Shown piece after piece: positions 6,936-14,268 of a stretch of 24,169 nt of DNA. Every line of letters starts with the position of its first letter. Position 1 is the first letter of the stretch. Where the stretch lies: the NCBI GenBank assembly GCA_020249005.1, contig JADCGN010000053.1, positions 1-24,169 of the forward strand, written 5' to 3'. The notes beneath the pieces are model-generated. The model had not been told where the DNA came from. It searched no databases and worked only from the letters and a program-made list of their open reading frames with translations. Source of the stretch: Alphaproteobacteria bacterium (GTDB taxonomy: Bacteria > Pseudomonadota > Alphaproteobacteria > UBA2136 > UBA6156). The position numbers were made by a program, and so were the translations under genes.

Positions 6936-7676
6936 ATGACCTTTGCAAACCTGACTGGCCTGACCGCCTTGGTAACCGGCGGCAGCCGCGGCATCGGCCG
7001 CGCCACCGCCGAACGCCTGCAAGCGCTGGGCGCCACCGTCATCATTCACGGCAGCAGCGAAACCACGGTGGAAAGTGCCGCGAAGGCCCTGGGCTGCCAC
7101 GGCGTGGTGGCCAACCTGTTGGAAGCGGGCAGTGCTGCCAAATTGGCCGAGGAAGCCCTGGCCGCTGCCGACGGCCGCATCGACATTTTGGTCAACAACG
7201 CTGGCATTACCCGCGATGGCCTGTTCGTGCGCCTTAGCGAAGAGGCCTGGGATGAGGTGCTGACCGTCAACGTCCAGCGCGTGGTGGAGCTTTCCCGCGC
7301 CCTGCTGCCCGCCATGCAGAAGCACGAGTTTGGCCGCATCATCAACCTCACCTCCATCGTGGCCCACATGGGGAACGTCGGCCAAACCAACTACATCACC
7401 AGCAAGGCGGCGATTGGCGGCTTCACCAAGGCGCTCGCCAAGGAAGCCGCGCGCAAGGGCGTGACGGTGAATGCCATCGCGCCGGGGTTTATCAATACCG
7501 ACATGACCGCCAAAATCCCCGAAGCGATTAAAGAAGGCTTTGTGAAGCAAATTCCGGCCCAGCGTTTTGGGGAAGCCGCCGACATCGCCAACGCCGTGGC
7601 GTTTCTGGCCAGTAAGGAGGCGGGGTATGTTACCGGCACGACTTTGCATGTTAATGGTGGGATGTACGTTGGTTAG
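6936..7676 (+). CDS. fabG: 3-oxoacyl-[ACP] reductase FabG
   Basis: FabG reduces 3-oxoacyl-ACP with NADPH in fatty acid elongation. The 246-residue protein is a classical short-chain dehydrogenase: TGGSRGIG (nucleotide binding, residues 15-22), NNAGITRD, and a catalytic serine in LTSIV followed by YITSK. The sequences around these (GNVGQTNYITSKA, TVNAIAPGFINTDMT, C-terminal GTTLHVNGGMYV) are typical of FabG rather than other SDRs. The start is supported by AAGGAG. It lies alone between the rplKA terminator and nuoA, without fabD, acpP or fabF nearby, so a role outside the core fatty acid cluster (a second FabG) is possible. A 127-base gap with inverted heptamer arrays separates it from nuoA. 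Confidence 0.93.
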   Translation: MTFANLTGLTALVTGGSRGIGRATAERLQALGATVIIHGSSETTVESAAKALGCHGVVANLLEAGSAAKLAEEALAAADGRIDILVNNAGITRDGLFVRLSEEAWDEVLTVNVQRVVELSRALLPAMQKHEFGRIINLTSIVAHMGNVGQTNYITSKAAIGGFTKALAKEAARKGVTVNAIAPGFINTDMTAKIPEAIKEGFVKQIPAQRFGEAADIANAVAFLASKEAGYVTGTTLHVNGGMYVG

Positions 7677-7682
7677 GAAGCT

Positions 7683-7778
7683 GGAATAGGGAAAATGGAA
7701 AAAGGAGAGGGCGCAGTTACTCTGTGCCGTAGACGCATCGGCCATCGGACTTTTTCCCTTTTCCTCTTTCCATTTTCC
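7683..7778. repeat. Palindromic heptanucleotide array before nuoA
   Basis: The left arm is four 7-base units (GGAATAG, GGAAAAT, GGAAAAA, GGAGAGG; 7683-7710). The right arm is four units of the complement (TTTTTCC, CTTTTCC, TCTTTCC, ATTTTCC; 7751-7778). 7690-7710 can pair with 7758-7778, about 18 of 21 positions. The spacer has its own small hairpin (GGCGCAG/CTGTGCC, 7709-7727) and two units of another heptamer, GCATCGG and CCATCGG (7735-7748). It fills most of the fabG-nuoA gap and may act as a terminator, a leader structure of the nuo transcript, or an inserted repeat element. Confidence 0.75.
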
Positions 7779-7803
7779 GAGGCTGGGTTTAGGGTTGCCT
7801 AAA

Positions 7804-8157
7804 ATGCAAGAATACCTCCCCATCCTGCTCTTTGCCGCCGTCGCGGTGGGTATCGCCGCACTGCTGCTGGCCGTGCCGTACTTGCTGGCGCCGCTGCGCA
7901 AAACCAAAGCCAAGCTGGCGCCCTACGAATCGGGTTTCGAGCCCTTCGACAGCGCCCGCCGCACCTTCAACGTGCAGTTCTACCTGGTGGCGATTCTGTT
8001 CATCGTGTTCGACCTGGAAGTCGCCTTCCTCTTCCCCTGGGCGATGGTGATTGAACAAATCTCCTGGTTCGGTTTTGCGAGTATGCTGGTGTTCCTGACC
8101 GTGCTGACGCTCGGCTTTATTTACGAATGGCAAGAAGGAGCGCTGGAATGGGAGTAA
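7804..8157 (+). CDS. nuoA: NADH-quinone oxidoreductase subunit A
   Basis: NuoA is a small membrane subunit of complex I, at the junction of the peripheral arm with the proton-pumping arm near the quinone site. The 117-residue protein has three membrane helices (about 7-29, 60-80, 88-108). The conserved loop YESGFEPFDSARRTFNVQFY and the acidic residues in FDLEVAFLFPW are present. The ATG at 7804 is preferred over an in-frame TTG nine bases earlier because AGGG lies at a normal distance upstream. It overlaps nuoB by 10 bases. It is the first gene of the nuo operon; no convincing promoter motif is visible in the repeat-filled gap before it. Confidence 0.97.
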   Translation: MQEYLPILLFAAVAVGIAALLLAVPYLLAPLRKTKAKLAPYESGFEPFDSARRTFNVQFYLVAILFIVFDLEVAFLFPWAMVIEQISWFGFASMLVFLTVLTLGFIYEWQEGALEWE

Positions 8158-8756
8158 CGAACGACCCCACCGCCATCCAGCAACAGGGCATGGAGAACGT
8201 GAATCGCGAGCTCCGCGACAACGGCTTTCTGCTCACCACCGTGGAAGACGTGGTGAACTGGGCGCGCGCCGGGAGCCTCTGGCCGATGACCTTTGGCCTG
8301 GCCTGCTGCGCGGTGGAAATGATGCACAGCGCGGCGGCACGGTATGACCTTGACCGCTTCGGCACCATGTTCCGCCCCAGCCCGCGCCAGAGCGATCTGA
8401 TGATTATTGCGGGCACGCTCACTAACAAAATGGCCCCGGCGCTGCGCCGCCTGTACGAGCAAATGCCCGAACCGCGCTACGTGCTTTCCATGGGCAGCTG
8501 CGCCAATGGCGGGGGGTATTATCACCACAGTTACGCGGTGGTACGCGGCGCCGACCGCATCGTGCCGGTGGATATTTACGTACCTGGTTGCCCGCCCACC
8601 GCCGAAGCGCTGGTGTACGGCATCCTGCAACTGCAACGCAAAATCAAACGCCTGCCGGTGTTCGGCGAAGCCGGGCGCCGCACCGAGCAACCGCAATACG
8701 CCTACGCCCCGGGTGAACAGCGCCCGTATTCGCCGCTTGAAATGCACATCGATTAA
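8148..8756 (+). CDS. nuoB: NADH-quinone oxidoreductase subunit B
   Basis: NuoB carries cluster N2, the last iron-sulfur centre before quinone. The four ligands are visible: the tandem pair C53-C54 in LACCAVEM, C118 in GSCANGGG and C148 in VPGCPPTAEAL. The 202-residue start at 8148 is chosen because AAGGAG sits seven bases upstream. A longer frame from 8127 would add seven residues, start without such a site and overlap nuoA more. The N-terminus up to DNGFLLTTVEDVVNWAR and the C-terminus are as expected for alphaproteobacterial NuoB. Confidence 0.97.
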   Translation: MGVTNDPTAIQQQGMENVNRELRDNGFLLTTVEDVVNWARAGSLWPMTFGLACCAVEMMHSAAARYDLDRFGTMFRPSPRQSDLMIIAGTLTNKMAPALRRLYEQMPEPRYVLSMGSCANGGGYYHHSYAVVRGADRIVPVDIYVPGCPPTAEALVYGILQLQRKIKRLPVFGEAGRRTEQPQYAYAPGEQRPYSPLEMHID

Positions 8757-8764
8757 GCGCTTCC

Positions 8765-9430
8765 ATGACCGCCCAACCGCACATCGATACCCACCTCAAG
8801 CGCGCCGACTTGGAACGCTGTGCCGAATTGTGCCGGATTGCCCTCCCGCGCGCCACGGTGGAAATTACGCCGCAGCATGAGGTTCAGCTGACGGTTCCGG
8901 CCGCCGACGTGGCCGCCGCCTTGGCCTGGCTGAAATATGCCGAAGGCCTCAAATTCAGCCAACTGATGGATGTGGCGGGCGTGGATTACCTCGGCTTCAC
9001 CCCAGCCCAACCCGCGCGCTTTGCGGTGGTGTACCATCTGCTCTCAGTCACCCAAAACCTCCGCGTCCGCGTTAAAACTTATGTCACCGAAGGGCAGGGC
9101 GTGCCCAGCGTGGTGCCCCTCTGGCCTGCCGCCAACTGGTATGAGCGCGAAACGTACGACATGTACGGCATCGTGTTTACCGGCCACCCCGACCTGCGCC
9201 GGATTCTCACCGACTACGACTTCATCGGCCACCCGCTGCGCAAGGATTTCCCGCTCAACGGCTTTACCGAAGTGTACTACGACGCCGCCCAACAACGCGT
9301 GGCCTACAAGCCGGTCGACCTGCCGCAAGAGTTCCGCCACTTTGACAAAGTGAGCGAATGGCGCGGCATGACGGGCAATGCGCACCTGGCCGAAACCGAT
9401 AACGAATTCAAGCGGGAGGAGTTCCAGTAA
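8765..9430 (+). CDS. nuoC: NADH-quinone oxidoreductase subunit C
   Basis: NuoC is the 30-kDa-type subunit of the complex I connecting module that packs against NuoD; it has no cofactor. The 221-residue protein has the family signature in ERETYDMYGIVFTGHPDLRRIL, followed by DYDFIGHPLRKDFPL. It is not fused to nuoD (unlike in E. coli), which fits the alphaproteobacterial assignment. The C-terminus (EFKREEFQ) overlaps the nuoD start by one base (TAATG), implying coupled translation. Confidence 0.96.
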   Translation: MTAQPHIDTHLKRADLERCAELCRIALPRATVEITPQHEVQLTVPAADVAAALAWLKYAEGLKFSQLMDVAGVDYLGFTPAQPARFAVVYHLLSVTQNLRVRVKTYVTEGQGVPSVVPLWPAANWYERETYDMYGIVFTGHPDLRRILTDYDFIGHPLRKDFPLNGFTEVYYDAAQQRVAYKPVDLPQEFRHFDKVSEWRGMTGNAHLAETDNEFKREEFQ

Positions 9431-10725
9431 TGGCCACCGTACCTGCCAAACGCACGGTTGAGCTAAGCTTAGGCGAAACCCTGGAACGCGCCCAGGCCGC
9501 CCTGGCGCAGCATACGACCATCGAAAATCGACAATCGAACATCGAGGCGCAGCCCTTTACGCTCAACTTCGGCCCCCAGCACCCCAGTGCCCACGGCGTG
9601 CTGCGCCTGGTGCTGGAGCTGGACGGCGAAGTGGTGACCAAGGCCGACCCGCACATCGGGCTGTTGCATCGCGGCACCGAAAAGCTGATCGAGCACAAGA
9701 CCTACATTCAGGCGCTGCCGTACTTTGATCGGCTCGATTACGTCAGCATGATGTGCCAAGAGCACGTCTGGTGCCTCGCCACCGAAAAGCTGCTGGGCAT
9801 CGGCCTGCCGCTGCGCGCGCAGTACATCCGCGTACTGTTCAGTGAAATTACCCGCATCGCCAACCACCTGCTGTGGGTGGGCTGCCACGCGCTGGATGTC
9901 GGCGCGATGGCGGTGTTCCTCTACGCCTTCAAAGAACGCGAGTTCACCATGGATTTTTACGAGGAAGTGAGCGGCGCGCGCATGCACGCCAATTACTTCC
10001 GCCCCGGCGGCGTGAACCGCGACCTGCCCCAGGGCCTGACCCGCAAAATCGGCAAGTGGAACGACAATTTTGCGAAGAACGTGATGCCGCTGCTGGAAGG
10101 CCTGCTCGATGAAAACCGCATCTGGAAGCAGCGCACGGTCGGCATCGGCGTGGTCACGCCCGAAGAAGCCCAAGCCTGGGGCTTCAGCGGCGCGATGCTG
10201 CGCGGCAGCGGGATTGCCTGGGATCTGCGCAAATCCCAGCCCTACGAATGCTACGACCAGCTTGAATTCAACATCCCCGTGGGCAAAAACGGCGACAGCT
10301 ACGACCGCTACCTCTGCCGCATGGCCGAAATGTACGAGAGCTGCAAGCTCATCACGCAGTGCCTGGAGCGCCTCGAGGGCGACCTGGCCGGATTACCAAT
10401 TAAAATTGAAAACTACAAAATCTCCCCGCCCAGCCGCGGCGAGATGAAGGACAGCATGGAAGCGCTGATTCACCACTTCAAGTACTTCACCGAGGGCTTC
10501 CACGTCCCGGCCGGCGAAGTCTACGCCGCCATCGAAGCCCCCAAGGGCGAGATGGGCGTGTACTTGGTGAGCGAAGGCGGCCCCAAGCCTTGGCGCGCCA
10601 AAATTCGTGCCCCCGGCTACGCGCACCTGCAGGGGCTGGATTTCATGTCCCGCGGTCACCTCCTGGCCGACGTCACCGCCATCATCGGCACGCAGGATAT
10701 TGTGTTTGGGGAAATTGACCGGTAG
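9430..10725 (+). CDS. nuoD: NADH-quinone oxidoreductase subunit D with N-terminal extension
   Basis: NuoD (49-kDa-type subunit) forms, with NuoB, the quinone-binding pocket near cluster N2. In the 431-residue protein the conserved domain begins at about residue 42 (FTLNFGPQHPSAHGVLRLVLELDGE), then PHIGLLHRGTEKLIE, YFDRLDYVSMM, the central GARMHANYFRPGGV and the C-terminal D.V.IIGTQDIVFGEIDR. The usual start is only a few residues before this domain, so about 35 N-terminal residues are extra. Residues 30-39 are encoded by a heptanucleotide repeat array (9517-9544). No start codon lies between the array and the conserved domain, so the array must be translated. The start at 9430 overlaps nuoC by one base. 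Confidence 0.97.
   Translation: MATVPAKRTVELSLGETLERAQAALAQHTTIENRQSNIEAQPFTLNFGPQHPSAHGVLRLVLELDGEVVTKADPHIGLLHRGTEKLIEHKTYIQALPYFDRLDYVSMMCQEHVWCLATEKLLGIGLPLRAQYIRVLFSEITRIANHLLWVGCHALDVGAMAVFLYAFKEREFTMDFYEEVSGARMHANYFRPGGVNRDLPQGLTRKIGKWNDNFAKNVMPLLEGLLDENRIWKQRTVGIGVVTPEEAQAWGFSGAMLRGSGIAWDLRKSQPYECYDQLEFNIPVGKNGDSYDRYLCRMAEMYESCKLITQCLERLEGDLAGLPIKIENYKISPPSRGEMKDSMEALIHHFKYFTEGFHVPAGEVYAAIEAPKGEMGVYLVSEGGPKPWRAKIRAPGYAHLQGLDFMSRGHLLADVTAIIGTQDIVFGEIDR
9517..9544 (+). repeat. Heptamer array inside nuoD
   Basis: Four consecutive 7-base units of the form ANNATCG (ACCATCG, AAAATCG, ACAATCG, AACATCG), read as residues TIENRQSNIE. Its composition differs from the surrounding GC-rich codons, and it resembles the arrays at 12398 and 18321. 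Confidence 0.75.
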
Positions 10726-10727
10726 GA

Positions 10728-11285
10728 ATGCCCCCGCTATATCAGCTGAAACCAATCACCGACGCCTCAGGGCTTCACTTACGCGTCTTACTGCACGAAA
10801 GCTGGCAACACTGGAATACTTCCGGCCAGAGCCACGCCAGTTACCTTGAATACTTAAACTTTTGGGGCCGTACGTATAAGCTGGCGCCTATCCCGGCCAT
10901 ACAGTGCTGGGTGGTGTTGGTGGGCGATACCGCTGTAGCCATGGGTGCGCTCAACTTTCAGGAGCCCGATTTTATTGGATTTACCCCACGTTTGACAGAT
11001 CTGTACGTGCTACGCGCCCATCGTGGGCAGGGTTACGGAAAGTTGCTCACCACCCATTTGCTGCATCAAGCAGCCCTGCAGGGGTACAGCCAGGTGTTCC
11101 TGATTACCGTTCCTGCCGCTGCCGCCTTCCATGCCCGACACGGCTTCACCTGGTATTTGCAACCTTACAATATCATGGTTAAATATTGTGAAGCAAACGA
11201 GAAGGATTACCCCCATGGCCATTGCCAAAAAGCCCACCAAAGCCACCGCCAAAAAGCCTACCAGCAAGGCCGCAAGCAGCTTTAA
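10728..11285 (+). CDS. GNAT-family N-acetyltransferase (first in nuo operon)
   Basis: Predicted acetyl-CoA-dependent N-acyltransferase, 185 residues, substrate unknown. The acetyl-CoA-binding motif A is visible: LTDLYVLRAHRGQGYGKLL (R99-x-x-G102-x-G104). It is followed by a strand and the usual FHARHGF segment (about residues 132-138, before a Tyr-containing end). The start lies two bases after the nuoD stop, with no clear Shine-Dalgarno, so translation probably depends on nuoD. The last ~24 residues (Lys/His/Gln-rich) are read from DNA that also encodes the start of the next gene in another frame; the domain seems complete before them. It interrupts the usual nuoD-nuoE order. It may modify a complex I subunit, but nothing in the sequence proves this. 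Confidence 0.85.
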   Translation: MPPLYQLKPITDASGLHLRVLLHESWQHWNTSGQSHASYLEYLNFWGRTYKLAPIPAIQCWVVLVGDTAVAMGALNFQEPDFIGFTPRLTDLYVLRAHRGQGYGKLLTTHLLHQAALQGYSQVFLITVPAAAAFHARHGFTWYLQPYNIMVKYCEANEKDYPHGHCQKAHQSHRQKAYQQGRKQL

Positions 11286-11631
11286 ACCGCTGCCCGAAGC
11301 CACCCCGCGCTATGTGGCGCCGCCGCCCGCACCCAAGCCCGCGCCGGTGGTTGCCGAGGCTGGGCCAAGTGATTGGGATCTATCGCTCCGCTTCTGGTGG
11401 GCGCAGTTCTGGCGCACCATGGTGGTCGTCATTCCGGCCACGATTATCCTACAATTGTTCCTGGCCTTCTTCTTTTCCCTGGTGGGCGGGGGGGTAGGCG
11501 CGTTGCAGCAAGCCATCATCATGGGGCTGACTTTGACGCTTTCGGTGGCACTCCAAGTGGCCGTGGTGCGCCATATGCTGCGCAAAAAATCCTTCAAGGG
11601 CTTTACATTCACCTTAAAAGGGCGTGAATAG
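11215..11631 (+). CDS. Small two-helix membrane protein, unknown function
   Basis: I do not recognise this 138-residue protein. It has a Lys/Ala/Pro-rich cytoplasmic-type N-terminus (KKPTKATAKKPTSKAASS, then a proline stretch to about residue 45). Two predicted membrane helices follow (about 66-90 and 98-120, with a glycine-rich turn GGGVGA between them), then a basic C-terminus (RKKSFKGFTF). The ATG at 11215 is preferred because GAAGGA lies eight bases upstream; the open frame continues back to 11131 inside the preceding acetyltransferase gene. The two genes overlap by 71 bases in different frames. Its position in the nuo operon and its topology suggest an accessory membrane role, possibly in complex I assembly; this is inference only. 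Confidence 0.7.
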   Translation: MAIAKKPTKATAKKPTSKAASSFKPLPEATPRYVAPPPAPKPAPVVAEAGPSDWDLSLRFWWAQFWRTMVVVIPATIILQLFLAFFFSLVGGGVGALQQAIIMGLTLTLSVALQVAVVRHMLRKKSFKGFTFTLKGRE

Positions 11632-11667
11632 CGGGCGGAACAACAAGCGCAGCCCAAAGCCCCAAGT

Positions 11668-12309
11668 ATGCCGACCATTCGCATCAACAGCCAACAAAGC
11701 ACCGGCCAAACCCCCAAGGCCCTGGGGCTGAAACTGGCATGGAGCAAGGCCGATGAAACCACCATCGCGCAGCTCCTCACACGCTACCCGGCAGAAAGAT
11801 CCCGCAGCGCGCTGATTCCACTGCTCCACCTGGCGCAACGCCGCTTTGGCGGCTGGCTGAGTGTGGACGCCATGCAGCTGGTGGCCGAAACGTTGGATCT
11901 GCCCTACATCCGCGTCTACGAAGTGGCGAGCTTCTACACCATGTTTAACCTGAAGCCCGTGGGCCAGCACCACCTGCAGGTGTGCGGCAACTGCAGCTGC
12001 CTGATTCGCGGCAGCGACGGTATTTTGCAAGTGATTGAGGAAGAACTCCACCTCAAGCCCGGCCAAACCAGCGCCGACGGCAAATTTACGGTGACGGAAG
12101 TGGAATGCCTCGGCGCCTGTGTGGCCGCGCCGATGCTGCAACTGAGCGAAGCCGACGGCGCGATGCACTACGTGACCAACCTGGATGCGGCCAAAACCCG
12201 CGCGCTCATCCGTGCCCTGCAGAAAGACGATGAAGCGGCGCTCGCTAAGCTGGTGGATACCCCGCCCGCCGCCTCCGACCCCATCACCCCAACGAAGTAT
12301 GCGGAGTAA
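11668..12309 (+). CDS. nuoE: NADH-quinone oxidoreductase subunit E
   Basis: NuoE holds the [2Fe-2S] cluster N1a in the NADH-dehydrogenase module. The 213-residue protein has the thioredoxin-like fold signature with ligands C106 and C111 (CGNCSC, a C-x4-C spacing) and C147 and C151 (CLGAC). It also has YEVASFYTMF, which matches the family. An additional cysteine (C109) lies between the first two ligands, where the family usually has a non-cysteine. The C-terminal ~40 residues are an Ala/Pro/Lys tail. No strong Shine-Dalgarno is visible. A 124-base gap with inverted heptamer arrays follows. Confidence 0.96.
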   Translation: MPTIRINSQQSTGQTPKALGLKLAWSKADETTIAQLLTRYPAERSRSALIPLLHLAQRRFGGWLSVDAMQLVAETLDLPYIRVYEVASFYTMFNLKPVGQHHLQVCGNCSCLIRGSDGILQVIEEELHLKPGQTSADGKFTVTEVECLGACVAAPMLQLSEADGAMHYVTNLDAAKTRALIRALQKDDEAALAKLVDTPPAASDPITPTKYAE

Positions 12310-12312
12310 AAC

Positions 12313-12418
12313 GATGTTGGTATGTTCGATGTTCGATGTTGGTATTGATTGGGCAGGGGCTTTAAATTTCGCCTGTGAGAAGCATTTTGTGGTTACGAAA
12401 ATCGAACATCAAACATCG
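12313..12418. repeat. Inverted heptamer arrays between nuoE and nuoF
   Basis: The left arm has CGATGTT units at 12313-12319, 12327-12333 and 12334-12340. The right arm has AAAATCG, AACATCA and AACATCG at 12398-12418. 12327-12340 can pair with 12405-12418 in 13 of 14 positions, around a 64-base AT-rich loop. The element fills nearly the whole nuoE-nuoF gap and ends 15 bases before the nuoF ATG, which has no recognisable Shine-Dalgarno. Confidence 0.75.
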
Positions 12419-12433
12419 ATTTACGAATAAATC

Positions 12434-13720
12434 ATGCCTAAGCTCACCGCCCAAGACCTCTGCTTCCCCAACCTGCACGGGCAGGGCGATTGGGGCATCA
12501 AAGGCTACCGCGCCCGCGGTGGCTACGAGGGGCTGAAAGAGCTGCTCACCACGCCGCCCGCCGCCCACATCCAAAAGCTGAAAGATAGCGCGCTGCGCGG
12601 CCGCGGCGGCGCGGGCTTCCCCACCGGGATGAAGTGGAGCTTCATGCCCCAACCCACGCCGGAAAAGCCCTTAAGCAAACCCAGCTACCTGGTCTGCAAC
12701 GCCGATGAAGGCGAGCCCGGCACCTGCAAGGATCGCGACATTCTCCGCTACGACCCGCACACCCTGGTGGAGGGCATGGTGGTGGGCTGCTATGTGCTGA
12801 ACGCCAAAGTGGGCTACATTTATGTGCGCGGCGAGTACTACGATGAATCCAGCCGCCTCGTGCAGGCGATTGAGGAAGCCCGCAAGGCTGGGTTTGTGGG
12901 CAAGAATATTCTCGGCACGGGCGTGGATGTGGAGCTGCACGTGCACCTCGGCGCGGGTGCCTACATTTGCGGTGAGGAGACGGCGTTGCTGGAGAGTTTA
13001 GAAGGCAAAAAAGGCCAGCCGCGCTTGAAGCCGCCGTTCCCTGCGGGGTTTGGTTTGTATGGCTGCCCCACCACCATCAACAACGTGGAAACCATTGCCC
13101 AGGCGGCCGTCATCCTCAAAAAGCCGCTGGAATGGTGGACGCGTCACGGCCGCCCCAATAACCACGGCACGAAAATTTTCAGCATCTCCGGCAGCGTGAA
13201 TAAGCCCGGCAACGTGGAAGCGCCGATGAGTATCCCGCTGCGCGAACTGATTGACGACTACTGCGGCGGCGTCATCGGCGGTTGGGACAACCTGCAGGCC
13301 ATCATCCCCGGTGGCTCCAGTACGCCCATGCTTAACCCCGAGCAGGCCAGCCGCGTGCTGATGGATTTCGACGCCCTCAAGGCCGAAGGCACGGGCTTAG
13401 GCACCGCCGCGGTGGTGGTGATGAACAAGGACGTAGACCTGCTGCGCGTGATGACCCGCATTGCGGCCTTTTATAAGCATGAATCCTGCGGCCAATGCAC
13501 GCCATGCCGCGAAGGCGTGGGCTGGGTGTACCGCCTGATGGAACGCCTAAGCCGCGGCGAGGGGAGCGTGGATGAACTCGACCAACTGCAGGCCCTCACC
13601 AAAAAAATCGAAGGCCGCACCATCTGCGCCTTCGCCGACGGCGCCATGTGGCCAGTGCAGGGGACGTTGAAGCACTTCCGGGGGTTGTTTGAAGCGCGGA
13701 TTCGGGCGGGGGGGCAGTGA
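12434..13720 (+). CDS. nuoF: NADH-quinone oxidoreductase subunit F
   Basis: NuoF binds NADH and FMN and holds the [4Fe-4S] cluster N3; it is the electron entry point of complex I. The 428-residue protein shows the glycine-rich NADH-binding RGRGGAGFPTG (55-65), FMN-binding NADEGEPGT (89-97), CGEETALLESLEG, and the N3 ligands C352, C355, C358 (SCGQCTPC) and C398 (TICAFADG). Length and N-terminus (DWGIKGYRARGGYEGL) match alphaproteobacterial NuoF. The stop TGA overlaps the next gene's ATG by one base. Confidence 0.98.
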   Translation: MPKLTAQDLCFPNLHGQGDWGIKGYRARGGYEGLKELLTTPPAAHIQKLKDSALRGRGGAGFPTGMKWSFMPQPTPEKPLSKPSYLVCNADEGEPGTCKDRDILRYDPHTLVEGMVVGCYVLNAKVGYIYVRGEYYDESSRLVQAIEEARKAGFVGKNILGTGVDVELHVHLGAGAYICGEETALLESLEGKKGQPRLKPPFPAGFGLYGCPTTINNVETIAQAAVILKKPLEWWTRHGRPNNHGTKIFSISGSVNKPGNVEAPMSIPLRELIDDYCGGVIGGWDNLQAIIPGGSSTPMLNPEQASRVLMDFDALKAEGTGLGTAAVVVMNKDVDLLRVMTRIAAFYKHESCGQCTPCREGVGWVYRLMERLSRGEGSVDELDQLQALTKKIEGRTICAFADGAMWPVQGTLKHFRGLFEARIRAGGQ

Positions 13721-14268
13721 TGACAACTTTCCTTTTGCACGGTGGCTTAACAAGCAAGCAATGCAGCAATAATCGCGATTTTTATGTTGAAATGGCTAGC
13801 CGTGTAAAAAAGAACGGCATTTGGCTAGGATGTTACTTTGCTTCAGATGAAACTCGGAAAAAGAAAAAATTTCTATCTGATAAAAGAAAAATCTTACGGT
13901 CTGTAAAACATAAGATTGAGTGTATTTTCGCTGAACCTCAGAAATTTGAGCAGCAACTGGCCAAAGCAGACATGATTTATTTCGCCGGAGGCACAACGCT
14001 TAAGCTGATGGACGAGCTTAAAAGATATAAAAATTTAAAAAACCTTCTGCAGCAATGTAACGTGGTGGCGGGTTCATCTGCTGGTATGAATATTTTGGGT
14101 AAAGAATGGCTTGGAAAGAGCTCTCAAGGTAAGGGGCTAGGCCTACTCCCTATGAGCATGGTTGTGCATTACGGTGCCCCAGAATATGCCAACCAGCACA
14201 AAAACATTACACTACCAGCACCAATTTTGAAGTTGAGAGAAACCCAGTTTGTTGTAATTGAACAATGA
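13720..14268 (+). CDS. Peptidase S51 (dipeptidase E)-like protein
   Basis: The 182-residue protein resembles the S51 / class-I glutamine amidotransferase-like fold. It has the FAGGTTLKLMDEL strand-turn (87-99; GGT in place of the common GGN), the nucleophile elbow GSSAG (118-122, serine 120), and GLLPMSMVVHY with a candidate catalytic histidine (150). It is shorter than E. coli-type PepE (~230); the C-terminal part is compact. Whether it cleaves Asp-X dipeptides or is a non-proteolytic relative cannot be told. The gene is strikingly AT-rich (13861-13920 is 15/60 G+C) with many AAA, TTT and TTA codons, unlike every neighbour, which indicates recent transfer. Yet it overlaps nuoF by one base and nuoG by four, so it is fitted exactly into the operon. 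Confidence 0.75.
   Translation: MTTFLLHGGLTSKQCSNNRDFYVEMASRVKKNGIWLGCYFASDETRKKKKFLSDKRKILRSVKHKIECIFAEPQKFEQQLAKADMIYFAGGTTLKLMDELKRYKNLKNLLQQCNVVAGSSAGMNILGKEWLGKSSQGKGLGLLPMSMVVHYGAPEYANQHKNITLPAPILKLRETQFVVIEQ

Noticed and set aside
11157..11185. Possible internal promoter (TTGCAA, 17 bases, TAAATA) before the small membrane protein
   Set aside because: Weak at both boxes and located in a generally AT-rich end of the acetyltransferase gene.
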